64,000 bases of DNA from COMBO-56-21 sp963705355 (GTDB lineage Archaea; Thermoplasmatota; Thermoplasmata; UBA10834), in NCBI GenBank assembly GCA_963705355.1, contig OY970070.1:1054001-1118000 (forward strand), read 5' to 3'. How positions within the stretch are numbered: position 1 is the stretch's first letter; each line of letters starts with the position of its first letter. Positions 14,314-23,778 of this stretch are shown here, piece after piece. The notes under the pieces were generated by a model that had not been told where the DNA came from, ran no database searches, and saw only the letters and a list, made by a program, of their open reading frames with translations. The position numbers were made by a program, and so were the translations under genes.

Positions 14314-17300
14314 ATGAGAAGAGTCAAAGCCCGCATGGCCGCAACCCGAAAGGGCTTCGCGATCATGTTCCTGGTCTCGCTGCTCACATCGACTGCGATA
14401 GGACTGGCTGTTTACAATCTGGACAACGCGTACATAGCGTCCAAGTTCGACCTCGTCAGCTACGTGCCGGACAGAATCCTCGCTGGAGGCGACTCGTCAA
14501 TACTGATCATGGCCATGGACCATCATGGGAACCCAATGGCCGGGAAACCGATCGAGGTGAAGTTGGTGGCCGGCAACTCCACGCAGACGCTGTGGAGCGG
14601 CAGGACCGACAGTGACGGGTTTGCGTCCCCCGTCTTCAAGGCCCCGTCCGAGAGCAGCAAGGCTGACATAGTAGTCGCTTCTGGCCCGGAAGAGATCAGG
14701 ACTTCAACGGTAATAGACGACACGATTAGAATCATCATCACTACCGACAAGCCGGTCTATCAGCCAGGGCAGACGATGCACATGCGCGTCCTCTCCTTCT
14801 CTGGCGCGGACCCATTGCCGGAACAGCTCCCACTCATATTGGAAGTGATCGATCCCAACGGAGACAAGATATTCAAGAAACAGCTCGCGCCAGACGAATT
14901 CGGCATATCGTCCTACGACCTCGCGCTCTCCGACCAGATGATCCAGGGCACCTACACGATCAAAGCGTATTCGGGCGAGCGCTCTGCGACGAAGGCTGTG
15001 ATCATAAAAGACTACGTCCTTCCGAAGTTCAGGGTCGAGCTCCTCGGCATGCAGGACTGGTATTTGATCGGCACGCAGATCAACGGGGTCGTGGACGCGG
15101 AGTACTTCTTCGGCGAGCTGGTCCAGGGCTCTGTCAAGATGAATGCGAGTGTGTACTACGGCGTCTGGACGAGCGTATACAAGTCCTCGGGCGACCTCGC
15201 TCTCGGCCAATATCAGTTCTCTATTCCTCCGATACAATACGCCGTGGGCATTCCCGAGGCCCAGGGAAACGGCTATCTTCAGATCAACGTCAGCGTGACG
15301 GATACCGGCGGTCACACCGAGACGCGGTCCAAAGTGGTGGCCATCGCCCCACAATCCCTGGCGATAACCGTTCTCACCGACAGCTGCGTGACCAGCCAGT
15401 ACTCCACTTTCAAGGTGATCGTACGCACACCCGACGGAAAATCCGTCAACAACACAACCATCTTCCCGAGACTGATAGATGTCGACAATCTTGGTACCGA
15501 CCTCCCACCTGTCGTCACCGACTCCCGGGGGATTGCTTCGGTGACCTTCCTGTACGAGGGTCAGAAGACGGCCATCTTCACAGCCGGCTCCTTGTACAGT
15601 TCCGACAACTACGTCTCCATACCTCTCGGAGATGGATCCGGAGTCAAGGTGATTACGGACAAGCCCTCGTATAGCATAGGAGACCTTGGCAAATTCGAGA
15701 TAGTGTACTCGGGCAAATCACTGACGTCCAACGTCTATTACGACGTCGTGTCCAGGGGATTCGTGATTGATCGGGGAGTCGTCCAGCTGTCGAATGGTGA
15801 TGCAGAGCTTGACGTCCAAATGGTTGCCGAAATGGAGCCGTTCGCCCAGGTCAGAGTGTACAAGATCGAGTCGAACATGAGCGTCGCCCGAGACTCTGTA
15901 ACGTTCAGCGTCGGATCTGGGTCCGACCTCTCAGTGCAGGTGACCGCCGACAACACCTCGTACTACCCAAGGGACACGGTCGGAATCAGCTTCAAAACGG
16001 CCACCGGAGGGCAGCCGGTCGTGGCCGCTCTCGGCATCTCCATTGTCGATGAGGCTGTCTTCGAGCTCAGCTCGATGTTCACGGGATTCGAGGCGCTCGT
16101 GTTCGGGCTCGACGAGCAGTTCGTGCAACCCCAGTACCAAATACTCAGTTATGTCTACGCTGGAGCGGCTTCGCTTCCCAGCGTGGGTGACGAGGTCGTG
16201 CCTGAGCTTGACACCGGCAGGATGGAAGGCACGTGGGCGGCCAACAAGGCAGATGCGGCCGCGCTCAAGGAATCAGCCATACAGTCCTACTGGATCTCTT
16301 TGTTCCTCATAGCTGGCATTGGCCTCATCGGCCTTTGCGCATGGGGCGTTCGAAGGGGGCGATCCGCACTCGTCATGATTGCTTTGATTCTGATCATACC
16401 AACGCTCATGCTGACCGCGCTGCAGTCGCTGGTCTTCGGCTACGGCGGGACTAGCTCCCAGCAACAGCCGGTGCTCTTTCCCAAAGGAGCGGGGCCCGCA
16501 CTTGACGGGGGTAATCGGACATTCTTTGGACTACCCGAAAGGGTAATCAACGAGAACCCGGCCGAAAACACACAAGGGGGCGGGTCTGCGGGTGCTACGA
16601 GGCCGATGGTCATCAGGAACTATTTCCCGGAGACCTGGTACTGGAACCCGTGCCTGGTGACTGGAAATGACGGGGTGGCCAACATCTCGCTCCAGGCCCC
16701 TGACTCCATAACGAGCTGGAAGGTCGATGTAGTCGCATCCACCGTTGACGGGCTGGTCGGTTCTGGCAACGGATCAGTCAAGGTTTTCCAACCGTTCTTC
16801 ATCGATCCCGACATTCCCGTGTCCGTCGTCAGAGGTGACATGTTCCCGATGAAAGTTCAGGTCTACAATTATCTCGACAAGGGTCAGACCGTGAACGTGA
16901 CATTAGTGCAGGAGCCGTGGTTCACGCTTCATTCGAATGCGAGCCAACAAGTGTACCTCCCGTCTGGCTCCGTCTCATATGTGGAATTCACAATTGAAGC
17001 CAGCATGGTGGGATGGCGCACGATCACGCTTCAAGCCTCGGCTGGCAATGCATCTGATGTCATAGTGAAGCCGATGAGAATTGTACCCGACGGCACCAAG
17101 AAGGAGACCTTGGCCAACGGACAGATCGAGAACGGAACTGCAACGAAGACCCTCTTGCTTGACCCCTCAAGGATCGAGGGGAGCGAGAACGCCTGGGTGA
17201 AGCTACAGGGTGGGATGGAAGCAGTTCTGCTCGAGGGCGTCGACGCGTTCATACAGTTCGTGACCGGCTGCGGTGAACAGTCGCTGTCCACGCTGTCAAT

Positions 17301-18774
17301 AGACATCCTAGCGTATGACACTGTGAGGCAGATGAACACCGCGCCCGAGAAATTGTTCTCCTACGAGAGCATCGTGAACCAGGGCATACAGCACGAGCTG
17401 ATGTACCTGACAGATGCGAAGAACGGCAAAGGGAGAGGCATCGTCTGGTTCCCCGGCGATCAGGACGTCCACCCGTGGCTCACCTCATGGGGACTGATCG
17501 CATTCCAGGACGCAGTCAACGCCGGATTCGGCCTTGACGACAAGATCATCACCGATATGCAATCCTGGCTGATGTCGATCCAGGGATCCGACGGTTCCTG
17601 GAAGTTCCCGGACTGGGGCATCTACGAGTTCAACAACCCGATTCTGAAGGCGAAGACCATATCGTCCACCGCATACATCGCACGCGCGCTCCTATACTCG
17701 GGCGTCCCCGGCTCCAACGAACACGTCACCGATGCAGTCAACTACATCGAGAAGCATGTGAACGAGGTCTGGAACGACTCGTACAGCCTAGCCCTGTCGC
17801 TGCTGGTACTTCACGATGGCGGAGTGCCCGTGTCCGTGACGGCCAGCATCGCGGAGAGGCTGGATTCGCTCAAGCACGTTGAGAACGGCACATGCTACTG
17901 GTCGTCCGACACAAGTCTCATATCCGACTCCGGCTGGGGAGCTGGGGTCGGAGCCATGGACATGTGGGGAGGGTATTCATCATCAAGAGTCATCGAGACC
18001 ACGGGCTACGCCGCAATGGCCCTCTTCGGAGAAGGGGGCTTCGGATTCTCGGTCGAAGGCGCGATCAAGTACCTGCTGGATCACAGACAGAGCCTCGGCG
18101 GATGGTACTCAACGCAGGATACGATAGTCGCATTCCAGACTCTGAAGAGGATCGCTAGCGGGAGCACCATTGAGCACGTCGTGGCGAAGGTCCTCGTCGA
18201 AGGCGCGGAGATATTCTCAGTGGATATGGGTGCATTCAACCGCGATGTGACGTACTACGTGGACCTCAGGCCCTACCTCAACGCCACCACGAATGTATCA
18301 GTCGCCTGCGCGGGGAAGGGGACGCTGCTGTACTCCATCTACCTCGTGCAGTATGTGCCTTGGCCGGCGGAGGCACCGACATCGCCATACCTGACATTGA
18401 GGGTCACGTACGACGCCACGCACATTCAGCTCGACGACGCTGTCACTGCCCACGTGTACCTGCTCTACAGTGGTCCAGCGCCCGCGCTCAAGATGATATT
18501 GGTCGATCTGAGGGCGCCCATGGGACTATCGTTCGTGCTCTCCCAGTTCGACTCGCTCAAGGCGGCTGGAAATATCTCGTCGTACGACTCGAACGACAGA
18601 CAGGTCGTCGTCTACCTCACCGATGTCCAGTCAGGGAAGGCCGTCGAGTTCAACTACGCCCTGGTCCCGCTCATGCCCATCAAGAGCACTGTCCAGGACA
18701 TCTGCGCATGGGACATGTACGATCCTAACACCATGCGAGCTGAGACGCTCCCGGTCCAGTTCGATGTGTCATGA
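14314..18774 (+). CDS. Alpha-2-macroglobulin-like thioester protein
   Basis: A giant secreted/membrane protein of 1,486 residues. The GCGEQ thioester motif is intact at residues 985-989 (bases 17266-17280). Domain order resembles A2M: an N-terminal membrane anchor (GFAIMFLVSLLTSTAIGLAVY), several macroglobulin beta domains including ITTDKPVYQPGQTMHMRVLS, the A2M-domain signature RNYFPETWYWNP, and an alpha-helical thioester domain with SWGLIAFQDAV and GSDGSWKF repeats, then a receptor-binding-like C-terminus. Two hydrophobic segments (about 645-705) sit where a bait region is expected. I choose ATG 14314 because GGTGGAG lies just before it. Family role: trapping attacking proteases by covalent thioester coupling. 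Confidence 0.9.
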   Translation: MRRVKARMAATRKGFAIMFLVSLLTSTAIGLAVYNLDNAYIASKFDLVSYVPDRILAGGDSSILIMAMDHHGNPMAGKPIEVKLVAGNSTQTLWSGRTDSDGFASPVFKAPSESSKADIVVASGPEEIRTSTVIDDTIRIIITTDKPVYQPGQTMHMRVLSFSGADPLPEQLPLILEVIDPNGDKIFKKQLAPDEFGISSYDLALSDQMIQGTYTIKAYSGERSATKAVIIKDYVLPKFRVELLGMQDWYLIGTQINGVVDAEYFFGELVQGSVKMNASVYYGVWTSVYKSSGDLALGQYQFSIPPIQYAVGIPEAQGNGYLQINVSVTDTGGHTETRSKVVAIAPQSLAITVLTDSCVTSQYSTFKVIVRTPDGKSVNNTTIFPRLIDVDNLGTDLPPVVTDSRGIASVTFLYEGQKTAIFTAGSLYSSDNYVSIPLGDGSGVKVITDKPSYSIGDLGKFEIVYSGKSLTSNVYYDVVSRGFVIDRGVVQLSNGDAELDVQMVAEMEPFAQVRVYKIESNMSVARDSVTFSVGSGSDLSVQVTADNTSYYPRDTVGISFKTATGGQPVVAALGISIVDEAVFELSSMFTGFEALVFGLDEQFVQPQYQILSYVYAGAASLPSVGDEVVPELDTGRMEGTWAANKADAAALKESAIQSYWISLFLIAGIGLIGLCAWGVRRGRSALVMIALILIIPTLMLTALQSLVFGYGGTSSQQQPVLFPKGAGPALDGGNRTFFGLPERVINENPAENTQGGGSAGATRPMVIRNYFPETWYWNPCLVTGNDGVANISLQAPDSITSWKVDVVASTVDGLVGSGNGSVKVFQPFFIDPDIPVSVVRGDMFPMKVQVYNYLDKGQTVNVTLVQEPWFTLHSNASQQVYLPSGSVSYVEFTIEASMVGWRTITLQASAGNASDVIVKPMRIVPDGTKKETLANGQIENGTATKTLLLDPSRIEGSENAWVKLQGGMEAVLLEGVDAFIQFVTGCGEQSLSTLSIDILAYDTVRQMNTAPEKLFSYESIVNQGIQHELMYLTDAKNGKGRGIVWFPGDQDVHPWLTSWGLIAFQDAVNAGFGLDDKIITDMQSWLMSIQGSDGSWKFPDWGIYEFNNPILKAKTISSTAYIARALLYSGVPGSNEHVTDAVNYIEKHVNEVWNDSYSLALSLLVLHDGGVPVSVTASIAERLDSLKHVENGTCYWSSDTSLISDSGWGAGVGAMDMWGGYSSSRVIETTGYAAMALFGEGGFGFSVEGAIKYLLDHRQSLGGWYSTQDTIVAFQTLKRIASGSTIEHVVAKVLVEGAEIFSVDMGAFNRDVTYYVDLRPYLNATTNVSVACAGKGTLLYSIYLVQYVPWPAEAPTSPYLTLRVTYDATHIQLDDAVTAHVYLLYSGPAPALKMILVDLRAPMGLSFVLSQFDSLKAAGNISSYDSNDRQVVVYLTDVQSGKAVEFNYALVPLMPIKSTVQDICAWDMYDPNTMRAETLPVQFDVS

Positions 18775-18840
18775 TCAAGACAGACCCGCGCTCAAAAAGG
18801 TTAATTCCTCGCCCCTCTATCCTCTGGCTGCCAAGGGGGT

Positions 18841-20403
18841 GTGGGTGATACGGGTGACACGAAGGGTGTATTCAAGCTGACGGTGAAGGAGAAGCTTCTC
18901 CTTCAGCTGGGAGAGCACTCCTGCGACCCGGACAGGGGGGAGTACCCCGTCGAACTGACCCAGAAAGGCCTCTCCGAGAGCGTCGGGGTCAGAAGAAGCC
19001 ATGTCGCTGTGTCACTGCAGGGTCTTGTCGAGGACGACCTGGTGTACGTCCGGAAGGCGCGGATAGAAGGCGAGAAGCGGAGGCAGAACTCGTACGCTCT
19101 CACACCTTCTGGTTGCGAGAAGGCCAAGGAGCTCAGGGCGAAGGTTCTGGCCGTCGAAGCTGATTTCGAGATGCCCGAGGGCGTGAGGCGCACGACTGCT
19201 GGGGAGTTCTTGAAGGTCTCAAGGGCAGGCCTGATCTCGACAACGAATCAACTGGAACTAGGTAGCGTCGTTCGGGACGAGATAACGATTGTCACGAAAC
19301 CTCAGAAGAAGCTCATCTCAGTGTACTGTCCGACCTGCAAGAGAGAGATGGAAGTCGAGAACACATATGCGGACGAGGAGGTCGGCTTCGACTGCCCCGG
19401 CTGCGGAAGGCCATATCGGATTGCGCCGGCCGAAAGAGTCGTTGCCCGTCCCGCCTCGAATCGTTCGCCTCAGCTCTGGTTCCCAGTCTCGATACTCTTC
19501 ATCCTGATCGGCGGATACATCGTGTTCCGAGCGGGATTCGATTCCGCCACTGGAGGGCTCGTCGTCGCCTCAGCTGTGATACTTCTCATTCTCGCGTCCT
19601 ACCTCGTATCCACAATAGATTGGAAGGCCCTGATGGGACAAAGCGCAGTGGCCGGTGCCAAGGTCGTGACCGTGTCCATCATCTTCGGAGTCACGTTTGT
19701 GCTTCTGTGGAACGCGGCTATCATCGTAATCGACTTCGTTCAAGAGCTTGGTTGGTTCTCAGGTCTCGTGCTCGTGACCATAGTCGGCTATGTGGGAATG
19801 GCGAGGGTGTCCCCTGAGTCGAAGGGAGAGTACTTGCTCGCGATAGGCCTCCTCGCGACGCTCGTCGCTGCGTCGCTGATATATGTCGGAGGCTTCGAGG
19901 GGCTGACGGTCGCCTCGGCCCCCTTCCTGGGAGTGCTCGGGGTCACGCTCATCGCCTTGTCGACCCTGAACGTCATGGACAGGAACCTGATGTTTCTCGC
20001 AGCCATCCTCTCTGCTGGAATCTTCGTTGTGACCATCTCGCTTCTTGAGCTGCTTCCGACGACCGACAATGATTTGTCAAAAGTGGCGTTGAGCGGCTTC
20101 CTGCTCCTGGGCGCGATTATGATATCGCTCAGGTTTGCCCAGCGGAAGGCGGCAATGGCACTTGGAGAGCTCTTCGCCTCGACCCTGCCCTTGGCAGGGA
20201 GCGTGGCCTTCATCCTCTTCGGCCTCTTTATGGTGGGCGGCGGATCCAGCTTCACAGGGGTCATAGAGATCGTCATCATGCTGCCGTTCATGTACTTCGG
20301 GGCTACGAAGGTCTTCGACAGCGAGTGGATGTACAGACTGCCAATCGTCACATTCTTGATCTTCCTCGAGATAACCGGCTTCGCTCTCGCGTTCATGACC
20401 TAA
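18841..20403 (+). CDS. HTH plus zinc-ribbon multi-pass membrane protein
   Basis: A 520-residue protein with an unusual layout. Residues 10-90 look like a winged helix (LTQKGLSESVGVRRSHVAVSLQGLVEDDLVYVRK). Residues about 160-195 form a CxxC...CxxC zinc ribbon (CPTCKREM...CPGCGRPY). Residues 215-520 hold about ten hydrophobic segments. The N-terminal part would be cytoplasmic and could couple membrane state to DNA or protein binding. The GTG at 18841 is used; other GTG starts lie close by. A GGTTAATT promoter-like element is near 18797. It may be transcribed separately from the A2M-like gene 66 bases upstream. Confidence 0.75.
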   Translation: MGDTGDTKGVFKLTVKEKLLLQLGEHSCDPDRGEYPVELTQKGLSESVGVRRSHVAVSLQGLVEDDLVYVRKARIEGEKRRQNSYALTPSGCEKAKELRAKVLAVEADFEMPEGVRRTTAGEFLKVSRAGLISTTNQLELGSVVRDEITIVTKPQKKLISVYCPTCKREMEVENTYADEEVGFDCPGCGRPYRIAPAERVVARPASNRSPQLWFPVSILFILIGGYIVFRAGFDSATGGLVVASAVILLILASYLVSTIDWKALMGQSAVAGAKVVTVSIIFGVTFVLLWNAAIIVIDFVQELGWFSGLVLVTIVGYVGMARVSPESKGEYLLAIGLLATLVAASLIYVGGFEGLTVASAPFLGVLGVTLIALSTLNVMDRNLMFLAAILSAGIFVVTISLLELLPTTDNDLSKVALSGFLLLGAIMISLRFAQRKAAMALGELFASTLPLAGSVAFILFGLFMVGGGSSFTGVIEIVIMLPFMYFGATKVFDSEWMYRLPIVTFLIFLEITGFALAFMT

Positions 20404-20448
20404 ACATCCTTATTACTCATGAGCGCAATACTTCTTCGAAGAAAGGCC

Positions 20449-21129
20449 ATGAGGGTTTCCGCACTCTTCTCTGGGGGGAAGGATTCCACATACGCACTAT
20501 ACCTCATGCAACAACAGGGCTGGGAGGTCGTCAGCCTCCTGACCGTCGTGCCCAAGGCCTCTGATTCCTACATGTTCCACTATCCGAACATCCACTGGAC
20601 CCAGCTGCAGTCCGAGGCGCTCGGGATACCGATTAAGTACCGGGAGAGCTCCGGTCTCAAGGATGAGGAGCTCAAGGACGTCGAGGAGCTGATGAGGGGG
20701 GAGGACACGGATGGCTTCGTCTGCGGTGCCATCGCATCGGACTATCAGTGGTCTCGCCTGAACGAAATCGCGCAGAGACTCGGCAAGCCGCTCTTTGCGC
20801 CGCTCTGGCGCAAGGACCAGGTCACGCTGCTCGAGGACATGGTCCGCGCGGGGTTCAAGTTCATGATCGCAGGCGTGTACGCCGAAGGTTTCGATGAGGG
20901 ATGGCTTGGAAAGATCATCACATCTCACTCGATAAGAGAGCTCGAGAAGATGAGGGACAAGTACAGGATCAGCGTCTCAGGCGAGGGCGGGGAGATCGAA
21001 ACTTTCGTGCTCGACGCGCCGAACTTCTCGAAGTCGATTATGATCGAAGAGGCGCACGCCAACTGGTCGAGGCACTCGGGGAATTTCACCATCCAGAAGG
21101 CCTCGCTCGAAGAGAAGAACAAGGTTTAG
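20449..21129 (+). CDS. dph6: Diphthine-ammonia ligase (Dph6-type ATP pyrophosphatase)
   Basis: A 226-residue adenine-nucleotide alpha-hydrolase-fold protein. MRVSALFSGGKDSTYAL holds the PP-loop SGGKDS, and the later GDTDGFVCGAIASDYQWSR, FAPLWR and EGGEIETFVLDAP segments are diagnostic for the Dph6/MJ0570 family. It catalyses the last step of diphthamide synthesis on elongation factor 2, using ATP and ammonia. I use ATG 20449 to match the family N-terminus; ATG 20419 adds ten residues and cannot be excluded. Confidence 0.92.
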   Translation: MRVSALFSGGKDSTYALYLMQQQGWEVVSLLTVVPKASDSYMFHYPNIHWTQLQSEALGIPIKYRESSGLKDEELKDVEELMRGEDTDGFVCGAIASDYQWSRLNEIAQRLGKPLFAPLWRKDQVTLLEDMVRAGFKFMIAGVYAEGFDEGWLGKIITSHSIRELEKMRDKYRISVSGEGGEIETFVLDAPNFSKSIMIEEAHANWSRHSGNFTIQKASLEEKNKV

Positions 21130-21167
21130 AAGGGTTTTCCGCGAGCCTTTGGGGGCCTGAGAAAGGG

Positions 21168-22472
21168 TCAGAAGTCGTCGCACTTCGGAGAATGCCTTGT
21201 CTCCTTGTGGTACGCCTTCCTGCGGGCTTCTCTTAGCGTGCCCTCGGGTATGAGGCACATCTTCTTGCCAGACAGAACTGCGGCAACGCCCTCGTTCGAC
21301 TCGAGGTGCGGGTAGTCCTCGCACATCTTGCACGACGGCGGGCACACGCTGATCCTGTCGCCCTCGACTTCAGGGAACTGGAAGATGCCTCCCTCGTAGT
21401 TCCTCAGGATCACCCTCTTGTCGGACATCGATATGAGGTACTGTGGCCCGACCGGGATCTTCCCGCCGCCCGTGGGCGCGTCGATGATGAACTGCGGGAC
21501 TGCGAAGCCGGACGTGTGGCCTCTCAAGGCTTCGATGATCTCAATGCCTTTCGCGATCGACGTCCTGAAGTGCTCAAGCCCCTTCGCGATGTCGCACTGG
21601 TAGATGTAGTAAGGCCTGCACCTGATCCATGTCAGGTCCTGGCAGAGCTTCTTCATTATCGTCGGGCAATCGTTCACCCCTTTGAGCAGCACGGTCTGGT
21701 TGCCCACGGGGATGCCCGCATCCACGAGCATCTCGACGGCGTGCTTCGATGCCGGAGTGATCTCCTTCGGATGGTTGAAGTGGGTGTTCAGCCAGACCGG
21801 GTGATATTTCCGGAGCATCTTCACCAGCCCCGGCGTGATCCTGTAGGGATTAACTACAGGAGTTCTCGTGCCGATCCGCACGATCTGCACATGCTTGATC
21901 TTCCTGATCTCGCGTATGACCTTCTCGAGGAAATCGTCGGATACTAGGAGCGCATCGCCGCCGGAAATGAGCACATCCCTGACCTGGGGAGTGTCCCTGA
22001 TGTAGTCGATGGCTTCCTTGATCTCCTCCCAGCTCCTCTGGTGGTCTGTCTGGCCGACTATCCTTCGCCTGCAGCAGTGCCTGCAGTACATACTGCACTG
22101 GTCGGTTATCAGCAATAGCACACGGTCGGGGTACCTGTGGGTGAGTCCCTCGTGCGGGGAATCGACGGTCTCACCGACGGTGTCCTCCATCTCGTCTCTA
22201 GTCACATGCAATTCATTCGAAGTGGGAACGGCCTGCTTCCTGACGGGATCGCTCGGGTCGTCCGGATCCATCAAGGTCGCATAATAAGGCGTGATAGCCA
22301 TGCGCAGGTACTTCACTGAGTTGCGGATCTCCTCCTCCTCCTTCTTCGTGAGGTTGATGACCTGCGCGAGCGTCTCGACATCGGTTATGCGGTTCTTAAC
22401 CTGCCACTTCCAGTCGGTCCACTGCTTTGGACTGACGTTCTTCCAAAGCGGGATGTCCTTGTATCTCCTCAT
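21168..22472 (-). CDS. Lysine 2,3-aminomutase-family radical SAM enzyme
   Basis: A 434-residue member of the KamA/AblA family. The radical SAM cysteines are C126, C130 and C133 (CSMYCRHCCRRR). SGGDALLVSDD binds SAM, and DAPTGGGKIP carries the PLP lysine. A C-terminal CPPSCKMCEDYP motif adds more cysteines. The likely reaction is lysine to beta-lysine; in methanogens this feeds N-epsilon-acetyl-beta-lysine, an osmolyte. The partner acetyltransferase AblB is not recognisable nearby (the adjacent GNAT looks like RimJ/RimL), so related substrates such as glutamate remain possible. A CTATATAG promoter lies about 50 bases upstream. Confidence 0.9.
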   Translation of the reverse strand: MRRYKDIPLWKNVSPKQWTDWKWQVKNRITDVETLAQVINLTKKEEEEIRNSVKYLRMAITPYYATLMDPDDPSDPVRKQAVPTSNELHVTRDEMEDTVGETVDSPHEGLTHRYPDRVLLLITDQCSMYCRHCCRRRIVGQTDHQRSWEEIKEAIDYIRDTPQVRDVLISGGDALLVSDDFLEKVIREIRKIKHVQIVRIGTRTPVVNPYRITPGLVKMLRKYHPVWLNTHFNHPKEITPASKHAVEMLVDAGIPVGNQTVLLKGVNDCPTIMKKLCQDLTWIRCRPYYIYQCDIAKGLEHFRTSIAKGIEIIEALRGHTSGFAVPQFIIDAPTGGGKIPVGPQYLISMSDKRVILRNYEGGIFQFPEVEGDRISVCPPSCKMCEDYPHLESNEGVAAVLSGKKMCLIPEGTLREARRKAYHKETRHSPKCDDF

Positions 22473-22535
22473 AACAGTCAGGCCCCCAAGAGGCCCCGAT
22501 CAAAAAGTGGTATATCCTTCCTCTATATAGGTTAT

Positions 22536-22649
22536 GTGCAACGCGCCCGAAATGCCTGGAGCGCGCTGGTGAACCTTGGGATCACGCTGGTGCTCGGAAT
22601 TGCAGTATTCATTGTCGCGAGCAAGGCGATGTCTTGGAAGGAGAGGTGA
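22536..22649 (+). CDS. Possible 37-residue single-span membrane microprotein
   Basis: A short GTG-started frame with a basic N-terminus (QRARNAW), one clear membrane segment (ALVNLGITLVLGIAVFIVA) and a charged tail (SKAMSWKER). This pattern is unlikely by chance. The only nearby TATA element is too close to its start and fits the divergent KamA gene better, so expression is uncertain. Confidence 0.35.
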   Translation: MQRARNAWSALVNLGITLVLGIAVFIVASKAMSWKER

Positions 22650-22776
22650 GCCGAGCAGTATCAGGATGACAACGACATCCCCAAAAAGGCACCCATGAGG
22701 ACTGACACTCCCTTTCTGACCTAGGTGCCGAAACCTCTTTCATCTTGAGACCATCCGTGTGCTACGGACTTTTCCA

Positions 22777-23349
22777 TCACTCCTTCAGCAGAGAGAATAT
22801 CACATCGTCCGAGAACCTGCCCTCAACGAAATAGTGATCTCTCAACACGCCTTCCTTTCTGAAACCCAGTCTCCGGACGAGGCTCTGGGATCGCTTGTTC
22901 TGACGAGGAATCAATACTTCTATACGATGGAGCCCCATGTGATCGAAGCCGTATTGGATTACGGCTGTGAGCGCCTCAGTCATTATCCCCTTGCCCCAGA
23001 AGGCAGGGTTCAGATCATAGCCCAGCTCAGCCTGGTACCTGCCTGGTTGAACCCATTTGTAGAATCCTGCAGATCCGATGAGCTTGCCATCGCCCTTGAT
23101 CGTGATACCCCATCGAATCCCGCGCTTGGTCCTGAACACATCTATGAAATAGAGCTTCAGCTCAGCGCGAGCCTCTTTCATATCACGAGGACCTGGGTGG
23201 TCCTGGCCTTCAGCGATTTCCTTCGTGTTGAAGTGCTCGAAATACCACCGCGCGTCTTTGAGCGCGATTTCTTTGAGGACTAGCCTCTCGGTCTCGAGTG
23301 TGGGAAATCTCCTAGGGCTCCTCTTGCTGTGCGCCTTGATCGCAGCCAT
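22777..23349 (-). CDS. GNAT acetyltransferase, RimJ/RimL type
   Basis: A 190-residue GNAT protein. LETERLVLKEIALKDARWYFEHFN is the RimJ/L-type opening, GELGYDLN-like AELGYDLNPAFWGKGIMTEAL forms the acetyl-CoA-binding core, and NKRSQSLVRRLGFRKEGVLR is the usual C-terminal motif. Members acetylate protein N-termini or small amines. A GTTATATG box about 25 bases before ATG 23349 fits a leaderless transcript. The substrate cannot be told from sequence. Confidence 0.9.
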   Translation of the reverse strand: MAAIKAHSKRSPRRFPTLETERLVLKEIALKDARWYFEHFNTKEIAEGQDHPGPRDMKEARAELKLYFIDVFRTKRGIRWGITIKGDGKLIGSAGFYKWVQPGRYQAELGYDLNPAFWGKGIMTEALTAVIQYGFDHMGLHRIEVLIPRQNKRSQSLVRRLGFRKEGVLRDHYFVEGRFSDDVIFSLLKE

Positions 23350-23718
23350 TCAGATACCCGAGTGTTGGCTCCACATATAACCGTTTCAAGTATCCCTTGC
23401 CTGTCGGTTGCAGCCAGGACTCCGACGGTTCAACACAAAGTCGACAGATTCATAAGGATGCTTGTCCAAACCAGCGATTGTGTGAAGCAGTGCGGAGGCT
23501 ACCTCATCGCTCCAATCGATCCGGAAATTTTCCACGAAAGAGAGAAGGCTGCGCCGAGAGCAATCTCGAGGCCATTTCTGCTCCGGGAAAGGTCGCTTGA
23601 GGGAATCTGTCACTTGCCTCGCGCGTCAAAGTAAGAGCATTTCGTTCGCACACTCGGCTCCAATCCAACGACATCTGAAGAGGCGAACGGACGTCCCCCA
23701 GCGGCTCATCTGGCCAAG
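23350..23718. other. Spacer with no convincing gene
   Basis: These 369 bases lie between the GNAT gene and the NRAMP-like gene. The right side leads to the NRAMP-like promoter and the left edge holds the GNAT promoter. A 75-residue minus-strand frame at 23386-23613 has a plausible core (FVENFRIDWSDEVASALLHT) but no promoter or ribosome site that I can see; it may be a gene remnant. Confidence 0.4.
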
Positions 23719-23778
23719 TTGACCGTTTTCTTGCTACTGACAGAAGATATTTATCGGGCTTGTTTGCTCCAGTCCGCA

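Noticed and set aside
22650..22776. Spacer between the possible microprotein and the GNAT gene
   Set aside because: I found no open frame with a ribosome site, no tRNA features and no clear inverted repeat.
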